A DNA stretch of 64,000 nt from an uncultured Solimonas sp. (GCA_946478985.1 CAMLDZ010000003.1:5006-69005); one strand, 5' to 3'; shown: positions 9,384 through 20,706, numbered from the stretch's first letter. Notes: generated from the sequence alone by a model not told the origin. Program-made: numbers and translations.

Positions 9384-11237
9384 TCACCAGATCGGCAGGT
9401 CTTTGAGCGAGCGGCGTGCAAAGGCCAGCTGCGCCAGCGCACGCGAACCAACGATCGCGGTGAACTGCGAGGTCAGGATGCCGATCGCCAGGGTAATCGC
9501 GAAGCCCTTGACCGGGCCCGCGCCCAGCGCGAACAGCACCACCGTTCCGATCAGCACCGTGACGTTGGCGTCGGCGATGGTCAGGAAGGCACGCTCGTAA
9601 CCGGCCTCGATCGCGCTGTGCGGCTTGGCGCCATTGCGCAGCTCCTCGCGGATGCGCTCGTAGATCAGCACGTTGGCGTCGACCGCGATACCCATGTGCA
9701 ATACCACGCCGGCGATGCCCGGCATGGTCAGCGTGGCTTGCAGCAGCGACAGCACCGCGACCAACAGCAGCAGATTGAGCAGCAGCGCACTGACGGCGAA
9801 CAGGCCGAACACGCGGTAGTAGAAGACCATGAAGATCGCCACCAGCGTCAGGCCCAGCAGCGCAGCGGTGAAACCTTGCCGGATGTTGTCGGCACCCAGG
9901 CTCGGGCCGACGGTGCGCTCCTCGACGATGTCGACCGGCGCCGCCAGCGCGCCCGCCTTGAGCAGCAGCGCCAGATCGTGCGCCTCCTTGCTGCCCAGGC
10001 CCGTGGTCTGGAAGCGCTTGCCGAACACGCCGCGGATGCTGGCGACGGAGATGATCTCCTCGATCTCGCGATGCTCGCGGATCGGCTCACCCTTGGCGTT
10101 GTAAGTGGTGATGACTTCACGCTCCTTGAACAGCACGGCCATCGGCTTGCCGACGCTCTTCTGCGTGAACTCGAACATGTTCTTGGCGCCGGTGGCGTCG
10201 AGCGTGACGCTGACCGCCGGGCCGCCGTTCTCGTCGACCGTGGCCGCCGCGTCGACCAGATTGACGCCGCCGGCGATGATCTCGCGCTTGAGCAGGTAGG
10301 GCTGACGCGTGGCGCGGTGATAGAACAGCTCCGTACCGGCCGGAGCGATGCCGCTGGCGGCGGCGGCGCGCGCGTCCTGGTCCGACACCGCGCGGTATTC
10401 CAGCGTGGCTGTCGCGCCGAGCAGATCCTTGACGCGCGTGGTGTCCTGCACGCCAGGCAACTGCACGACGATGCGGTTGGTCCCCTGGCGCTGCACCAGC
10501 GGCTCGGCGACGCCGAGCTGGTTGACGCGGTTGCGCAGCGTGGTCAGGTTCTGCTGGACGGCGAAATCGACGATGCGCTTGGCCTCCTTCTCCGACAGCG
10601 AGATGCGCAACGACAGCGGCGCGTCGGGCGGCGTGACCGCCTGGTATTCGGTGAACTCCTTGGCGATCGCACGGCGCGCCGCTTCCAGACGCTCGCTGTC
10701 GGCAAACTCGATGACCGCCGCGTCGCCCGCCTCGCGGCGGCCGCTGTAACGGATGTCCTGCTTGCGCAGCAGCGCCGGCACTTCGTTGACGATGCGCTCG
10801 ACCGCCTTCTTGCGGACCTCGTCGATGTCCACTTCCAGCAGGAAGTGCACGCCGCCGCGCAGGTCCAGACCCAGGTTCATCGGCCTGGCGCCGATGGCCC
10901 GCAGCCAGGCCGGCGTCTTCGACGCCAGGTTCAGCGCGACCACATAGCGGTCGCCGAGCAGGCGCTTGAGTTCGTCGGCGGCCTTGAGCTGATGCTCGGC
11001 GCTGTCGAAGCGGACCACCCACTGCGCGTTCTCGACCCCGCTGGCCTGCGGCTGCAGCGCGGCCGCCTTGAGCGCCTCGTCGATCTGCGCGCCGAGCGTG
11101 GCCGGCAGCGGATCGCCGTTCTGCAGCGAGATCTGCACCGAAGGGTCATCACCGTACAGATTCGGCGCCGAATAGACGACGCCGAACAGCAGCGCGGCGA
11201 TCAGCAGGACGTACTTCCAGAGCGGGTACGGTTTCAT
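9384..11237 (-). CDS. secD: protein translocase subunit SecD
   Basis: A 617-residue inner-membrane protein, partner of SecF in the Sec motor. It starts with a single membrane helix (WKYVLLIAALLFGVVYSAPNLYGDDP), followed by the conserved NLGLDLRGGVHFLLEVD at about 121-137, a large periplasmic domain with the ATATLEYRAV and GRRE-type repeats, and a C-terminal RND-like block of five helices with AGVVLHMGIAVDANVLIYERIREELRNG. The VDAN-VLIYERI motif carries the proton-relay aspartate. It lies 74 bp after yajC and 55 bp before secF, so the three form one transcription unit. Confidence 0.97.
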   Translation of the reverse strand: MKPYPLWKYVLLIAALLFGVVYSAPNLYGDDPSVQISLQNGDPLPATLGAQIDEALKAAALQPQASGVENAQWVVRFDSAEHQLKAADELKRLLGDRYVVALNLASKTPAWLRAIGARPMNLGLDLRGGVHFLLEVDIDEVRKKAVERIVNEVPALLRKQDIRYSGRREAGDAAVIEFADSERLEAARRAIAKEFTEYQAVTPPDAPLSLRISLSEKEAKRIVDFAVQQNLTTLRNRVNQLGVAEPLVQRQGTNRIVVQLPGVQDTTRVKDLLGATATLEYRAVSDQDARAAAASGIAPAGTELFYHRATRQPYLLKREIIAGGVNLVDAAATVDENGGPAVSVTLDATGAKNMFEFTQKSVGKPMAVLFKEREVITTYNAKGEPIREHREIEEIISVASIRGVFGKRFQTTGLGSKEAHDLALLLKAGALAAPVDIVEERTVGPSLGADNIRQGFTAALLGLTLVAIFMVFYYRVFGLFAVSALLLNLLLLVAVLSLLQATLTMPGIAGVVLHMGIAVDANVLIYERIREELRNGAKPHSAIEAGYERAFLTIADANVTVLIGTVVLFALGAGPVKGFAITLAIGILTSQFTAIVGSRALAQLAFARRSLKDLPIW

Positions 11238-11311
11238 GAGGCTTCAGAGCAGGGTCGAGAACGTCCGCGCCTCGTGGCGCGGATCGGCGGGCATCACGGC
11301 AGCAGCAGACC

Positions 11312-11653
11312 TCACTGCGCCTTCAGCGTGCCCTTCGGCAGCACGCCGGTGATGGCGCTCTTCTGGATCTTGACCTGCACGTTGCTGGCGATCTCCACGC
11401 TCAGATAGGTCTCGCCGGTATCGACGACGCGGCCGGCCAGGCCACCGGACGTCACCACCTCGTCGCCCTTGGCGATCTTGCCGAGCATGTCGCGGTGTTC
11501 CTTGTTGCGCTTGCTCTGCGGGCGGATCAACAGGAAATAGAACAGCGGAATCATCACCAGCAGCGGCCAGAACGCACCCAACAGGCTCTGCGGCGAGGTC
11601 GGAGCGGCAGCGGCCTGCTGCGCGAAAGCGGAACTGATCAGGAAATCCAGCAC
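11312..11653 (-). CDS. yajC: preprotein translocase accessory subunit YajC
   Basis: A 113-residue small membrane protein of the SecDF-YajC complex. After a short N-terminus it has one hydrophobic helix (LLGAFWPLLVMIPLFYFLLI) directly followed by the family hallmark RPQSKRNKEHRDML, then a soluble domain with GDEVVTSGGLAGRVVDTGETYLSVEI. The GTG at 11653 is chosen because it gives VLDFLISSAFAQ at the N-terminus and the family's usual length; the reading frame also opens upstream with a TTG. In most gammaproteobacteria tgt lies just upstream; here tgt is 6 kb away, so yajC probably has its own promoter in the 11654-11839 divergent spacer. Confidence 0.94.
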   Translation of the reverse strand: MLDFLISSAFAQQAAAAPTSPQSLLGAFWPLLVMIPLFYFLLIRPQSKRNKEHRDMLGKIAKGDEVVTSGGLAGRVVDTGETYLSVEIASNVQVKIQKSAITGVLPKGTLKAQ

Positions 11654-11839
11654 GGAATAAGCCCCCGGGGCAAACAAACGAGCGCGGGATTATGCCCGAT
11701 GTGCGAGGACGCGGCGGCGATGTCTCCCCCGCCCCCGCGCCAGCGGCGTCCCGATCGTGCAGCGCCCGCAAGCAAGGCAAGCCCGGCAGCGCTCTATGCT
11801 AGCCTTACGGCCCCTCCTAGACCGTTACGGAATGTCGTC

Positions 11840-13579
11840 ATGGCGAGCTACAAAGCGCCCCTCAAGGAAATCAACTTCGTCCTCAACAACGTCCTGGGCC
11901 TGGACAAGCTGAGCAAGCTGCCGGGCCTGGAGGAAGCGACGCCGGAAACGCTGCTCGGCCTGGTCGAGGAAGCCTCGAAGCTGATCGAAAAGGAACTGGC
12001 GCCGCTCAACGCCAAGTCCGACGCGCAGGGCTGCCGTTACGCCAACCACGAGGTCCAGGTTCCGGACGGCTTCACCGAATTCTTCAAGAAGTACGCCGAG
12101 GCCGGCTGGGTCGGCATCGCGCAGGAAACGCAGTACGGCGGCGCCGGCCTGCCCTATACGCTCGGCAAGGTCATCGAAGAGATGCTGTGCTCGGCCAATG
12201 TCGCCTTCGCGCTGTATCCGGGCCTCACGCAGGGCTGCTTCGAGGCAATCGCCGCCAACGGCAGCGAGGAACAGAAGAACACCTACCTGCCCAAGCTCGC
12301 CACGGGCGAGTGGACCGGCACGATGTGCATGACCGAGCCGAGCGCCGGCTCCGACCTGGCGGCGGTCAAGACCAAGGCCTATCCGCAGGAAGACGGCTCG
12401 TACCTGATCGAAGGCAGCAAGATCTTCATCACCTCCGGCGAGCACGGCATGGTGGACAACATCATCCACTTCACGCTGGCGCGCCTGCCGGACTCGCCGC
12501 CGGGCATCAAGGGCCTGTCGACCTTCGTGGTGCCGAAGTATCTGGTCAAGCCGGACGGCACGCCGGGCGCGCGCAACGATGTCAAGTGCGTGTCGATCGA
12601 GCACAAGATGGGCATCCACGGCTCCTGCACCTGCACGATGAGCTTCGAGAACGCCCGCGGCTGGATGGTCGGCAAGCCGAACACCGGCATCCAGAACATG
12701 TTCGTGATGATGAACCTGGCGCGCATCATGGTGGGCTACCAGGGCATGGGCCAGTGCGAGCTGGCCACGCAGAACGCGCTGCGCTATGCGCTGGAGCGCA
12801 AGCAGGGCAAGGCCTTCAATGGCGGCGACGTGATCGCTCACCATCCGGACGTGCGCCGCATGCTGCTGCAGATGAAGGCGATCACCGAGGGCAACCGCGT
12901 GCTGGCCTACGAAACGGCCATGCACGTCGACGCCTCGCACCACGCCGCCACCGAGGAAGCGCGCCAGGAAGCGCAGGACTGGGTGGAGCTGAACACGCCG
13001 CTGGTCAAGGCCTTCCTCACCGATTCGGCGGTCGACCTCGGCTCGCTGGCGATCCAGGTCTACGGCGGCCACGGCTACATCCGCGAGCACGGCATCGAGC
13101 AGATCCTGCGCGACTCGAAGATCCTCTGCCTCTACGAAGGCACCAACGGCATCCAGGCGATGGACCTCGTCCGCCGCAAGCTGATGCTCAATGGCGGCCG
13201 CCTGCCGCAGCGTTTCTTCGCCGCCGTGCGCAAGGATCTGGAAGCGGCGCCGGCCTTCATCGGCGAGCCGCTGAGCCACGCGCTGGCCGATCTGGAAGCG
13301 ACCACCAAGTGGGTGCAGGACTCGTACAAGCTGACACCGGATGACGCCGCCTTCGGCTGCGTCGACTTCCTGCGCGCCTTCTCGCTGACCTATCTGGGCT
13401 GGAACTGGTTGCGCATGGTCAAGGCCGCCGAAGCGGCCGGCGACGCGCAGTTCGCCGCCACCAAGCGCGCCACGGCGCAGTTCTTCGCCGCGCGTCTGTT
13501 GTCGCAGGTGCCGGGCTTGCTCGCCAATGTGCGGGAGAGTGCCGGCGAGTCGATGGCGGCGGACGTCGCGTTGTTCTAA
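11840..13579 (+). CDS. acyl-CoA dehydrogenase, large DmdC/FadE-type with C-terminal extension
   Basis: A 579-residue FAD enzyme predicted to introduce an alpha,beta double bond into an acyl-CoA. The N-terminal cap, YKAPLKEINFVLNNVLG, is typical of the approximately 590-residue group that includes methylmercaptopropionyl-CoA dehydrogenase. The core holds MCMTEPSAGSDLAAVKTKA for flavin and substrate binding, KIFITSGEHG, and IQVYGGHGYIREHGIEQILRDSKILCLYEGTNGIQAMDLV near the C-terminal side, whose YEGTNGIQ glutamate is the usual catalytic base position. A further 120 residues form the extra C-terminal domain. The ATG at 11840 matches the family N-terminus. The natural acyl chain is unknown. Confidence 0.88.
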   Translation: MASYKAPLKEINFVLNNVLGLDKLSKLPGLEEATPETLLGLVEEASKLIEKELAPLNAKSDAQGCRYANHEVQVPDGFTEFFKKYAEAGWVGIAQETQYGGAGLPYTLGKVIEEMLCSANVAFALYPGLTQGCFEAIAANGSEEQKNTYLPKLATGEWTGTMCMTEPSAGSDLAAVKTKAYPQEDGSYLIEGSKIFITSGEHGMVDNIIHFTLARLPDSPPGIKGLSTFVVPKYLVKPDGTPGARNDVKCVSIEHKMGIHGSCTCTMSFENARGWMVGKPNTGIQNMFVMMNLARIMVGYQGMGQCELATQNALRYALERKQGKAFNGGDVIAHHPDVRRMLLQMKAITEGNRVLAYETAMHVDASHHAATEEARQEAQDWVELNTPLVKAFLTDSAVDLGSLAIQVYGGHGYIREHGIEQILRDSKILCLYEGTNGIQAMDLVRRKLMLNGGRLPQRFFAAVRKDLEAAPAFIGEPLSHALADLEATTKWVQDSYKLTPDDAAFGCVDFLRAFSLTYLGWNWLRMVKAAEAAGDAQFAATKRATAQFFAARLLSQVPGLLANVRESAGESMAADVALF

Positions 13580-13589
13580 AACGCTTCCC

Positions 13590-13680
13590 TCATCCGGCGC
13601 TACGCGCCACCTTCTCCCGCAAGCGGGAGAAGGAAACAGGAGCCCCTCTCCCGCTTGCGGGAGAGGGGTTGGGGTGAGGG
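13590..13680. repeat. REP/BIME-like palindromic repeat, copy 1
   Basis: Two perfect stem-loops lie side by side between the dehydrogenase and peroxidase genes. Stem 1 spans 13610-13633 (CCTTCTCCCGC, 2-base loop, complement). Stem 2 spans 13643-13668 (CCCCTCTCCCGC, TT loop, complement). The outer edges CCCTCA and TGAGGG can also pair. The same architecture recurs at 56270-56316. This type of palindrome is widespread as dispersed REP-like elements in Pseudomonadota; it may also stabilise or end the upstream mRNA. Confidence 0.75.
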
Positions 13681-13706
13681 CCTGGGGCACTGACCGGAGC
13701 AGAGGC

Positions 13707-14186
13707 ATGAGCACTGTCTACGATTTCGAAGCCAAGACCATCGACGGCGCCATGCAGTCTCTTGGCGACTATCGCGGCAAGACCCTGCTGATCGTCAACG
13801 TCGCCAGCAAATGCGGCTTCACGCCGCAGTACAAGGGTCTCGAAGCCCTGTGGCGGCAGTACAAGGATCAGGGCCTTGCGGTCCTGGGCTTTCCCTGCGA
13901 CCAGTTCGGTCACCAGGAACCGGGCGACGAGGCCGAGATCAAGAACTTCTGCTCGCGGAGCTACGACGTCAGCTTCCCGATGTTCGCCAAGATCGACGTC
14001 AACGGCGCCCATGCCCACCCGCTCTACCAGCACCTCAAGAGCGAGGCGACCGGCGTGCTCGGCACCGAAGGCATCAAGTGGAACTTCACCAAATTCCTCG
14101 TCGACAAGAACGGCAAGGTAGTGAAGCGTTACGGTTCGATGGAAACGCCGGAAAAGATCGGCGAGGACATCGCGCCGCTGCTCTAG
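13707..14186 (+). CDS. glutathione peroxidase-family thiol peroxidase
   Basis: A 159-residue cytoplasmic peroxidase of the GPx fold. The peroxidatic cysteine is C36 in NVASKCGFTPQY. The second family block is GFPCDQFGHQEPGD at about 61-74 (usually FPCNQF, here Asp replaces Asn), and the third is KWNFTKFLVDKNGKV. It uses cysteine, not selenocysteine, and such bacterial enzymes usually draw electrons from thioredoxin rather than glutathione. The ATG at 13707 gives the standard N-terminus (MSTVYDFEAKTIDG). It follows the REP-like repeat and ends 27 bp from the convergent YpfJ gene. Confidence 0.93.
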   Translation: MSTVYDFEAKTIDGAMQSLGDYRGKTLLIVNVASKCGFTPQYKGLEALWRQYKDQGLAVLGFPCDQFGHQEPGDEAEIKNFCSRSYDVSFPMFAKIDVNGAHAHPLYQHLKSEATGVLGTEGIKWNFTKFLVDKNGKVVKRYGSMETPEKIGEDIAPLL

Positions 14187-14213
14187 CCGCTGCGCTGAAG
14201 GGCCGGACGCCCG

Positions 14214-15047
14214 TCAGAGTTCGGTCGCGGCAAAAGTATCGCAGGACCGCAGCTCGCCGGAATCGAATCCCTGCTTGAACCAGCGCACGCGCTGCTCGGC
14301 GCTGCCGTGGGTAAACGCGTCCGGCACCACCTCGCCCTGTGAGCGCTGCTGCAGGCGATCGTCGCCAATCGCGGTGGCGGTGTTCAAGGCCTCCTCGACG
14401 TCCCCGGACTCCAGCCATTGGTGCCGCGCCTGCGCGTCGTGTGCCCAGACGCCGGCGTAGCAATCGGCCTGCAGCTCCTGACGCACCGACAAGCCCGAGC
14501 TGCCAGCCATTGGCGCGCCCTGCCGCCGCGCCGCCTCCGTGCGGGCAAAGACGCCCGTCAGGTTCTGCACGTGATGGCCGACTTCGTGGGCAATCACATA
14601 GGCATAGGCGAAGTCTCCGCCGCCGCCGAGCTGCGCCTGCATCTCGCGGAAGAAGCTCACATCCAGATAGACCTGCCGGTCGCCGGGGCAATAAAACGGC
14701 CCGGAGGCCGAGGTGGCGCCGCCGCAAGCGGTCTGCACGCGGCCATCAAACAGCACCAGCCGCGGCGCCTCATAGCGCTCGCCACTGCGCTCGAAGATCG
14801 CCGACCAGACGTCCTCGGTCTCGCCAAGAATGGCGCGGACGAAGTCGGTGGTCTCGTCATCCGGCGCCGCGGCAGTCTGGCTGCCACCCTGCTGCATCTG
14901 CGCCACCAAGCCCAGCATCTCGATGGGGTTCCTGCCGAGCAGCAGGCCGAGCACGACGACCACGGCGATGCCGCCGAGGCCGAGCCGCATGCCTGTGCCA
15001 CCTCCACGGACCACCCGGTCGCTGCGCCGCGCGCTTCGCCATTTCAT
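14214..15047 (-). CDS. ypfJ: YpfJ-family neutral zinc metallopeptidase
   Basis: A 277-residue membrane-anchored protein of the putative neutral zinc metallopeptidase family. A basic N-terminus (MKWRSARRSDRVVRGGG) leads to a single helix LGLGGIAVVVVLGLLLG at about 22-38, then a region containing FYCPGDRQVYLDVSFF and the zinc-binding AYVIAHEVGHHVQNLTG, with HEVGH at 154-158. A later QELQADCYAGVWA supplies the third-ligand region, and the C-terminal FTHGSAEQRVRWFKQGF is typical of the family. Physiological substrates are unknown. It is transcribed away from an AT-rich spacer. Confidence 0.9.
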   Translation of the reverse strand: MKWRSARRSDRVVRGGGTGMRLGLGGIAVVVVLGLLLGRNPIEMLGLVAQMQQGGSQTAAAPDDETTDFVRAILGETEDVWSAIFERSGERYEAPRLVLFDGRVQTACGGATSASGPFYCPGDRQVYLDVSFFREMQAQLGGGGDFAYAYVIAHEVGHHVQNLTGVFARTEAARRQGAPMAGSSGLSVRQELQADCYAGVWAHDAQARHQWLESGDVEEALNTATAIGDDRLQQRSQGEVVPDAFTHGSAEQRVRWFKQGFDSGELRSCDTFAATEL

Positions 15048-15109
15048 TGCCCGCCTCCCCTGGCCTGCAAACCGCGCCGATCCGGCGCGAGATGAAGCCC
15101 GATTATGAC

Positions 15110-15310
15110 AAGGAGAAAATTTTTGGAAAATAAACTTTTCACAGAAAATATGTCATTCACGATATTTAAATTCATGATTAAAAAAGATAATTTTGTGAAT
15201 AACTAAAATGCAAAAATGCTGAAAACTGACTATTTTCGCGATATTTAGTTTAATTATCTTGATGTTTTCTGTAATATTCAGATAATTGTTGATCTTTGCA
15301 CTGTTATGCA
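15110..15310. promoter_or_regulatory. strongly AT-rich spacer between ypfJ and ggpPS-like gene
   Basis: About 200 bases that are by eye roughly three-quarters A+T, in a region that is otherwise about two-thirds G+C. It contains many A and T tracts and no convincing gene. It lies between the divergent ypfJ and the bifunctional glucosylglycerol gene, so it probably carries their promoters and perhaps a site for a nucleoid protein such as an H-NS/MvaT-type silencer. No single -35/-10 pair stands out. Confidence 0.5.
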
Positions 15311-15345
15311 GACGAGAAACCGGCTCTTTCAAGGGGGAAACCTGA

Positions 15346-17634
15346 ATGCTGCTTGCCACCGATCTGGACGGAACCTTCCTGGGCGGCGATCCTGACGACC
15401 GCCTCCGCCTCTACCAGCTGGTCAACCGCCATCCCGGCATCCGGCTCGCGTTCGTAACCGGCCGGGGGCTCGAGTCGGTCCTGCCGCTGCTGTCCGACCC
15501 GGCGATTCCGACGCCAGAGTTCATCATTTGCGATGTCGGCGCCACCGTCGTCGATGCGGCGACGATGCAACCGATGCAGCCCCTCCAGGCCCAGATCGGC
15601 GAGAAGTGGCCCGGCGATCCGGCGGTCTCGGCGGCGCTCGACTCCTTCGGCCTGCAACGCCAGAACGTGCCGCAGGAGCGCCGCTATTCCTATTTCTGCG
15701 GCCAGGCCGAGATCAGCGAGGAGCTGCAGGATGCGGTGCAGAACCTGGGCTGCGATCTGCTGTACTCCGGCGGTCTTTACCTCGATGTCCTGCCCAGCGG
15801 CGTCAACAAGGGCAGCAGCCTGGCCAAGCTGGTCGAGCATCTGCAAGTCGACCCCGAGCAGGTTCTGGTGGCCGGCGACACGCTCAACGATCTGGCGATG
15901 TACCGTCAGGGGTTCAAAGGCGTGTGCGTGGGCGACTCGGAACCACTGCTGCTCAATGCAACGCGCAACAGCACGCGCGTGCTGCATGCACGATCGCGCG
16001 GCTGCGGCGGCATCCTGGAAGCCATCACCCATTTCGGCTTCCTCGGCGCGGAAGGCATCGACGCGCACGCAGCGCCCATCGCCGAGGTCGGCAAATCCGA
16101 TCTGGTGATGGTCTACCACCGGCTGCCCTACGATGAGCACCTCGAGAACGGCAAGCTGGTGCGGCGCCCGCCCAGTTCCCCGAACGGCATCCTGCCGACG
16201 CTGCTCAGCTTCTTCGCCGACGGCCGCCGCAGCGCATGGGTGGCCTGGGCGGTGGATGAGCCCAAACGCGGCCCGTTCGAGACGCATACGGCGGTCGACG
16301 CGGCGCGCTATCCACGCCTGACCGCGGCCCGGGTGCCGCTGTCCAAGCACGACATCGACATCTTCTATCGGCACTTCGCCAAAGAAGCGTTCTGGCCGAT
16401 GCTGCACACGTTCTGGGAGCGGGCACGGTTCCGCGAAGACCACTGGCAAGTGTTCTGCCGCGTCAACCGCGCCTTCGCGGAGAGAACGGCGATCGAGGCG
16501 GCGGAAAACGCCGTGGTGTGGATCCACGACTACAACCTGTGGATGGTGCCGGCCTATCTGCGCGAACTGCGATCCGACCTGCGCATCGCCTTTTTCCACC
16601 ATACCTATTTTCCATCCGCCGACGTCTTCAACGTCGTGCCCTGGCGCCGCACCATCATCGGCAGCCTGCTGCAGTGCGACTACATCGGATTCCATATCCC
16701 ACGCCAGGTGGAGAATTTCGTCGATGTGGTGCGTGGGGCGGCGCCGCTCGAGATCATCGAGCGGCAGAGTTCGGCGCCACGCTTCGTCACCTATGGCTGC
16801 GCCGTGGGGCTGGAGCACTACACCACCGAGATCGCCGCGGGTGATCGCCGGATCCGCCTGGGTGCGCACCCGGTCGGCATGGACCTGGATCGCGTTTCCG
16901 AGGTGCTGACGCGCAACGATGTGCAGCAGCGAATGGCCGATCTGCGGCTTTCGCTCAAGGGCCAGCGCCTGATTCTGTCGATCGAACGGCTCGACTACAC
17001 CAAGGGCACGCTGGAAAAGCTGGGCGCTTTCGAGCAACTGCTCGATGAGCACCCCGAGCTGGTCGGCACGGTCACGCTGATCACGATCTGCGTACCGGCG
17101 GCCAAGGAGATGACGGTCTACCGCCAGTTGCAGCGCAGCATCGAAGAGGCTGTGGGGCGCATCAACGGCCGCTTCTCGAAAGTCGGCTGGACGCCGGTGC
17201 AGTTCTTCTTCCGCAGCCTGCCGTTTCACGAGGTGGTGGCCTACTACGCCTGCGCTGACCTGATGTGGATCACCCCGCTACGCGACGGCCTGAATCTGGT
17301 GGCCAAGGAGTACATCGCGGTGCAAGGCCTGGCCGGCGGGCATGGCGTGCTAGTGCTGTCCGAATTCGCCGGCGCCGCCGCCGAGCTCAAGGGCGCGGTT
17401 TTGACCAATCCGCATGACATTCACGACTTGAAGAATGCCTGCTATCTGGGCCTCAACATTGGCCAGGCCGAGGCCGAGGCCCGGCTGCGGCAACTGTTCG
17501 ACATCGTCCGCCACTACGACAACCGCCGCTGGGGCGAGGATTTTCTCGCCGCGGTATCGGCCGCCCCGGAGCCTGCGACGCCGGCGACCCCGCCGTCTGA
17601 CAAACCCGCGGCTTGCGCCACCGCGCAGCCTTGA
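15346..17634 (+). CDS. ggpPS: HAD phosphatase-GT20 fusion, probable glucosylglycerol-phosphate synthase/phosphatase
   Basis: A 762-residue cytoplasmic fusion. Residues 1-240 form a sucrose-phosphatase-like HAD domain with DLDGT (6-10), TGRG near 38-41, a lysine region [10 protein letters not shown] and the GDTLNDLAM acidic motif at 177-185. From about residue 250 a GT20 domain begins, with [42 protein letters not shown] and [17 protein letters not shown]. Trehalose synthases have GT20 first and an OtsB-type phosphatase last. HAD-first order is known from GgpPS proteins that make the compatible solute glucosylglycerol from ADP-glucose and glycerol-3-phosphate. A GGGGG ribosome site precedes the ATG. 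A trehalose-type activity remains the alternative. Confidence 0.75.
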   Translation: MLLATDLDGTFLGGDPDDRLRLYQLVNRHPGIRLAFVTGRGLESVLPLLSDPAIPTPEFIICDVGATVVDAATMQPMQPLQAQIGEKWPGDPAVSAALDSFGLQRQNVPQERRYSYFCGQAEISEELQDAVQNLGCDLLYSGGLYLDVLPSGVNKGSSLAKLVEHLQVDPEQVLVAGDTLNDLAMYRQGFKGVCVGDSEPLLLNATRNSTRVLHARSRGCGGILEAITHFGFLGAEGIDAHAAPIAEVGKSDLVMVYHRLPYDEHLENGKLVRRPPSSPNGILPTLLSFFADGRRSAWVAWAVDEPKRGPFETHTAVDAARYPRLTAARVPLSKHDIDIFYRHFAKEAFWPMLHTFWERARFREDHWQVFCRVNRAFAERTAIEAAENAVVWIHDYNLWMVPAYLRELRSDLRIAFFHHTYFPSADVFNVVPWRRTIIGSLLQCDYIGFHIPRQVENFVDVVRGAAPLEIIERQSSAPRFVTYGCAVGLEHYTTEIAAGDRRIRLGAHPVGMDLDRVSEVLTRNDVQQRMADLRLSLKGQRLILSIERLDYTKGTLEKLGAFEQLLDEHPELVGTVTLITICVPAAKEMTVYRQLQRSIEEAVGRINGRFSKVGWTPVQFFFRSLPFHEVVAYYACADLMWITPLRDGLNLVAKEYIAVQGLAGGHGVLVLSEFAGAAAELKGAVLTNPHDIHDLKNACYLGLNIGQAEAEARLRQLFDIVRHYDNRRWGEDFLAAVSAAPEPATPATPPSDKPAACATAQP

Positions 17635-17658
17635 GCGCGAGCTGCGACCGGCTCCGTC

Positions 17659-17684
17659 CGGCGCCGCCTGCACAGGCGGCGCCG
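17659..17684. terminator. hairpin between convergent ggpPS-like and tgt genes
   Basis: A perfect 11-bp GC-rich stem with a 4-base loop (CGGCGCCGCCT, GCAC, complement) fills the short gap between two convergent genes. It lacks a T-run on either strand, so termination efficiency is uncertain, but its position suits a shared bidirectional terminator. Confidence 0.5.
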
Positions 17685-17685
17685 C

Positions 17686-19490
<1,805 letters not shown>

Positions 19491-19503
19491 GAGTTCGCTG
19501 ACG

Positions 19504-20538
19504 CTACGGCTCGATCTGCGGCTCGATCAGCATGGCGTCGCCGTAGCTGAAGAAGCGGTAACGCGCGGCGACGGCATGGCGATAAGCCGCCATCATTCGT
19601 TCGTAGCCGCCGAATGCGCAGACCAGCATCATCAGCGTGCTTTCCGGCAGGTGGAAGTTGGTCAGCAGCCTGTCGATGATGCGAAAGCGGTAACCGGGTG
19701 TGATGAACAGCCGCGTTTCGCCCTGCATCGGCGCCAGCGTGCCCTCGCGATCCTGCATCGCCGCCGCCGATTCCAGCGCACGCGTCACCGTGGTGCCGAC
19801 GGCAACGACCCGGCCACCGCGCGCGCGCGTTTGCACAATCTGCTCGCACAGCGCCGCGTCGATCGCAAAACGCTCGGCGTGCATGCGGTGCTCGGACAGA
19901 TCGTCGACACGCAGCGGCTGGAAGGTGCCGGCACCGACATGCAGCGTCAGCGTCGCCGTCGTCACGCCGCGCGCAGCGATCGCATCCAGCAAGGCGGCGT
20001 CGAAATGCAGGCCCGCGGTCGGCGCCGCCACCGCGCCCGGCTCGCGCGCGAATACGGTCTGGTAACGCTCCGCATCAAATCCGTCCGGGGCGTGCTCGAT
20101 GTATGGCGGCAGCGGCAAGCGACCGGCGCGTTCCAGAAAGGCCATCACGCCGTCGGCGCCGTCATAGCGCAGGTGGAACAGATCGTCGCTGCGTCCGAGT
20201 ACCGTGAGGCGGTCGTCACCGACCTCGATCAGCCCGCCGGCACGCGGCTTCTTGCTGACGCCGAGCTGCGCCAGAAACTCCTGCGCATCGAGCACCCGCT
20301 CGACCAGGATCTCGACCTGGCCGCCGGTCGGCTTGCGACCGAACAGCCGCGCCGGAATCACCCGCGTGTCGTTGAAGATCAGCAGGTCGCCCGGCGCCAG
20401 CAGCGCCGGCAACTCGGCGATCCGACGGTCGGCGAGCGAGGCGCCCAGGTGCAGCAGACGGCTCGCCGAGCGCGTCGGCGCTGGCATCTGCGCGATCAGT
20501 TCGGGCGGCAGTTCGTAGTGGAAGTCGGCGCGGCGCAT
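19504..20538 (-). CDS. queA: S-adenosylmethionine:tRNA ribosyltransferase-isomerase
   Basis: A 344-residue cytoplasmic enzyme that transfers and isomerises the ribose of SAM onto preQ1 in tRNA to make epoxyqueuosine. The N-terminus [16 protein letters not shown], the block [52 protein letters not shown] and [19 protein letters not shown] are all family hallmarks. The ATG at 20538 gives MRRADFHYE, the expected start; the frame extends into the neighbouring tRNA but that part is not coding. It is divergent from the tRNA-Leu gene, with about 80 bp between them. Confidence 0.97.
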   Translation of the reverse strand: MRRADFHYELPPELIAQMPAPTRSASRLLHLGASLADRRIAELPALLAPGDLLIFNDTRVIPARLFGRKPTGGQVEILVERVLDAQEFLAQLGVSKKPRAGGLIEVGDDRLTVLGRSDDLFHLRYDGADGVMAFLERAGRLPLPPYIEHAPDGFDAERYQTVFAREPGAVAAPTAGLHFDAALLDAIAARGVTTATLTLHVGAGTFQPLRVDDLSEHRMHAERFAIDAALCEQIVQTRARGGRVVAVGTTVTRALESAAAMQDREGTLAPMQGETRLFITPGYRFRIIDRLLTNFHLPESTLMMLVCAFGGYERMMAAYRHAVAARYRFFSYGDAMLIEPQIEP

Positions 20539-20601
20539 GGGCGTTGGAAAAAACCGGGCCGCGATTGTCGCAGATGCCCGCGCGCGTCGGCAGCGCATCG
20601 C

Positions 20602-20607
20602 TATAAT
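20602..20607 (+). promoter_or_regulatory. -10 box of the tRNA-Leu gene
   Basis: A perfect TATAAT lies 12 bases before the first base of the tRNA. No good -35 hexamer is found 16-18 bases upstream, where the sequence is a CG repeat. Confidence 0.6.
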
Positions 20608-20618
20608 GGCCGCCCCGC

Positions 20619-20706
20619 GCCGAAGTGGCGGAATCGGTAGACGCAGCAGACTCAAAATCTGCCATGGCAACCCCATATGAGAGTTCGAGTCTCTCCTTCG
20701 GCACCA
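20619..20706 (+). tRNA. tRNA-Leu, anticodon CAA
   Basis: The acceptor stem GCCGAAG (20619-20625) pairs with CTTCGGC (20696-20702), followed by discriminator A and an encoded CCA. The D-arm holds GGCGGAATCGGTAGACGC. The anticodon stem GCAGA/TCTGC encloses the loop CTCAAAA, giving anticodon CAA. A long variable arm (ATGGCAACCCCAT) marks it as class II, and GTTCGAGTC forms the T-loop. Total length of 88 fits leucine tRNAs. Confidence 0.97.

Noticed and set aside
9618..11408. A 596-codon open frame on the plus strand opposite secD
   Set aside because: It is a mirror of secD codon bias. The product is full of Arg, Gln, Asp and His with no family pattern, as expected from antisense of a GC-rich gene.
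13590..13680. Possible CRISPR-like repeat
   Set aside because: There are two adjacent palindromes but no regular repeat-spacer series; it fits a REP-like element.
11825..13714. A 629-codon minus-strand open frame opposite the acyl-CoA dehydrogenase
   Set aside because: The plus-strand frame has full acyl-CoA dehydrogenase motifs; the opposite frame is only composition-driven.
15346..17634. Trehalose-6-phosphate synthase/phosphatase (OtsAB) label
   Set aside because: The HAD domain is N-terminal and of sucrose-phosphatase type, opposite to OtsAB fusions; kept only as an alternative.
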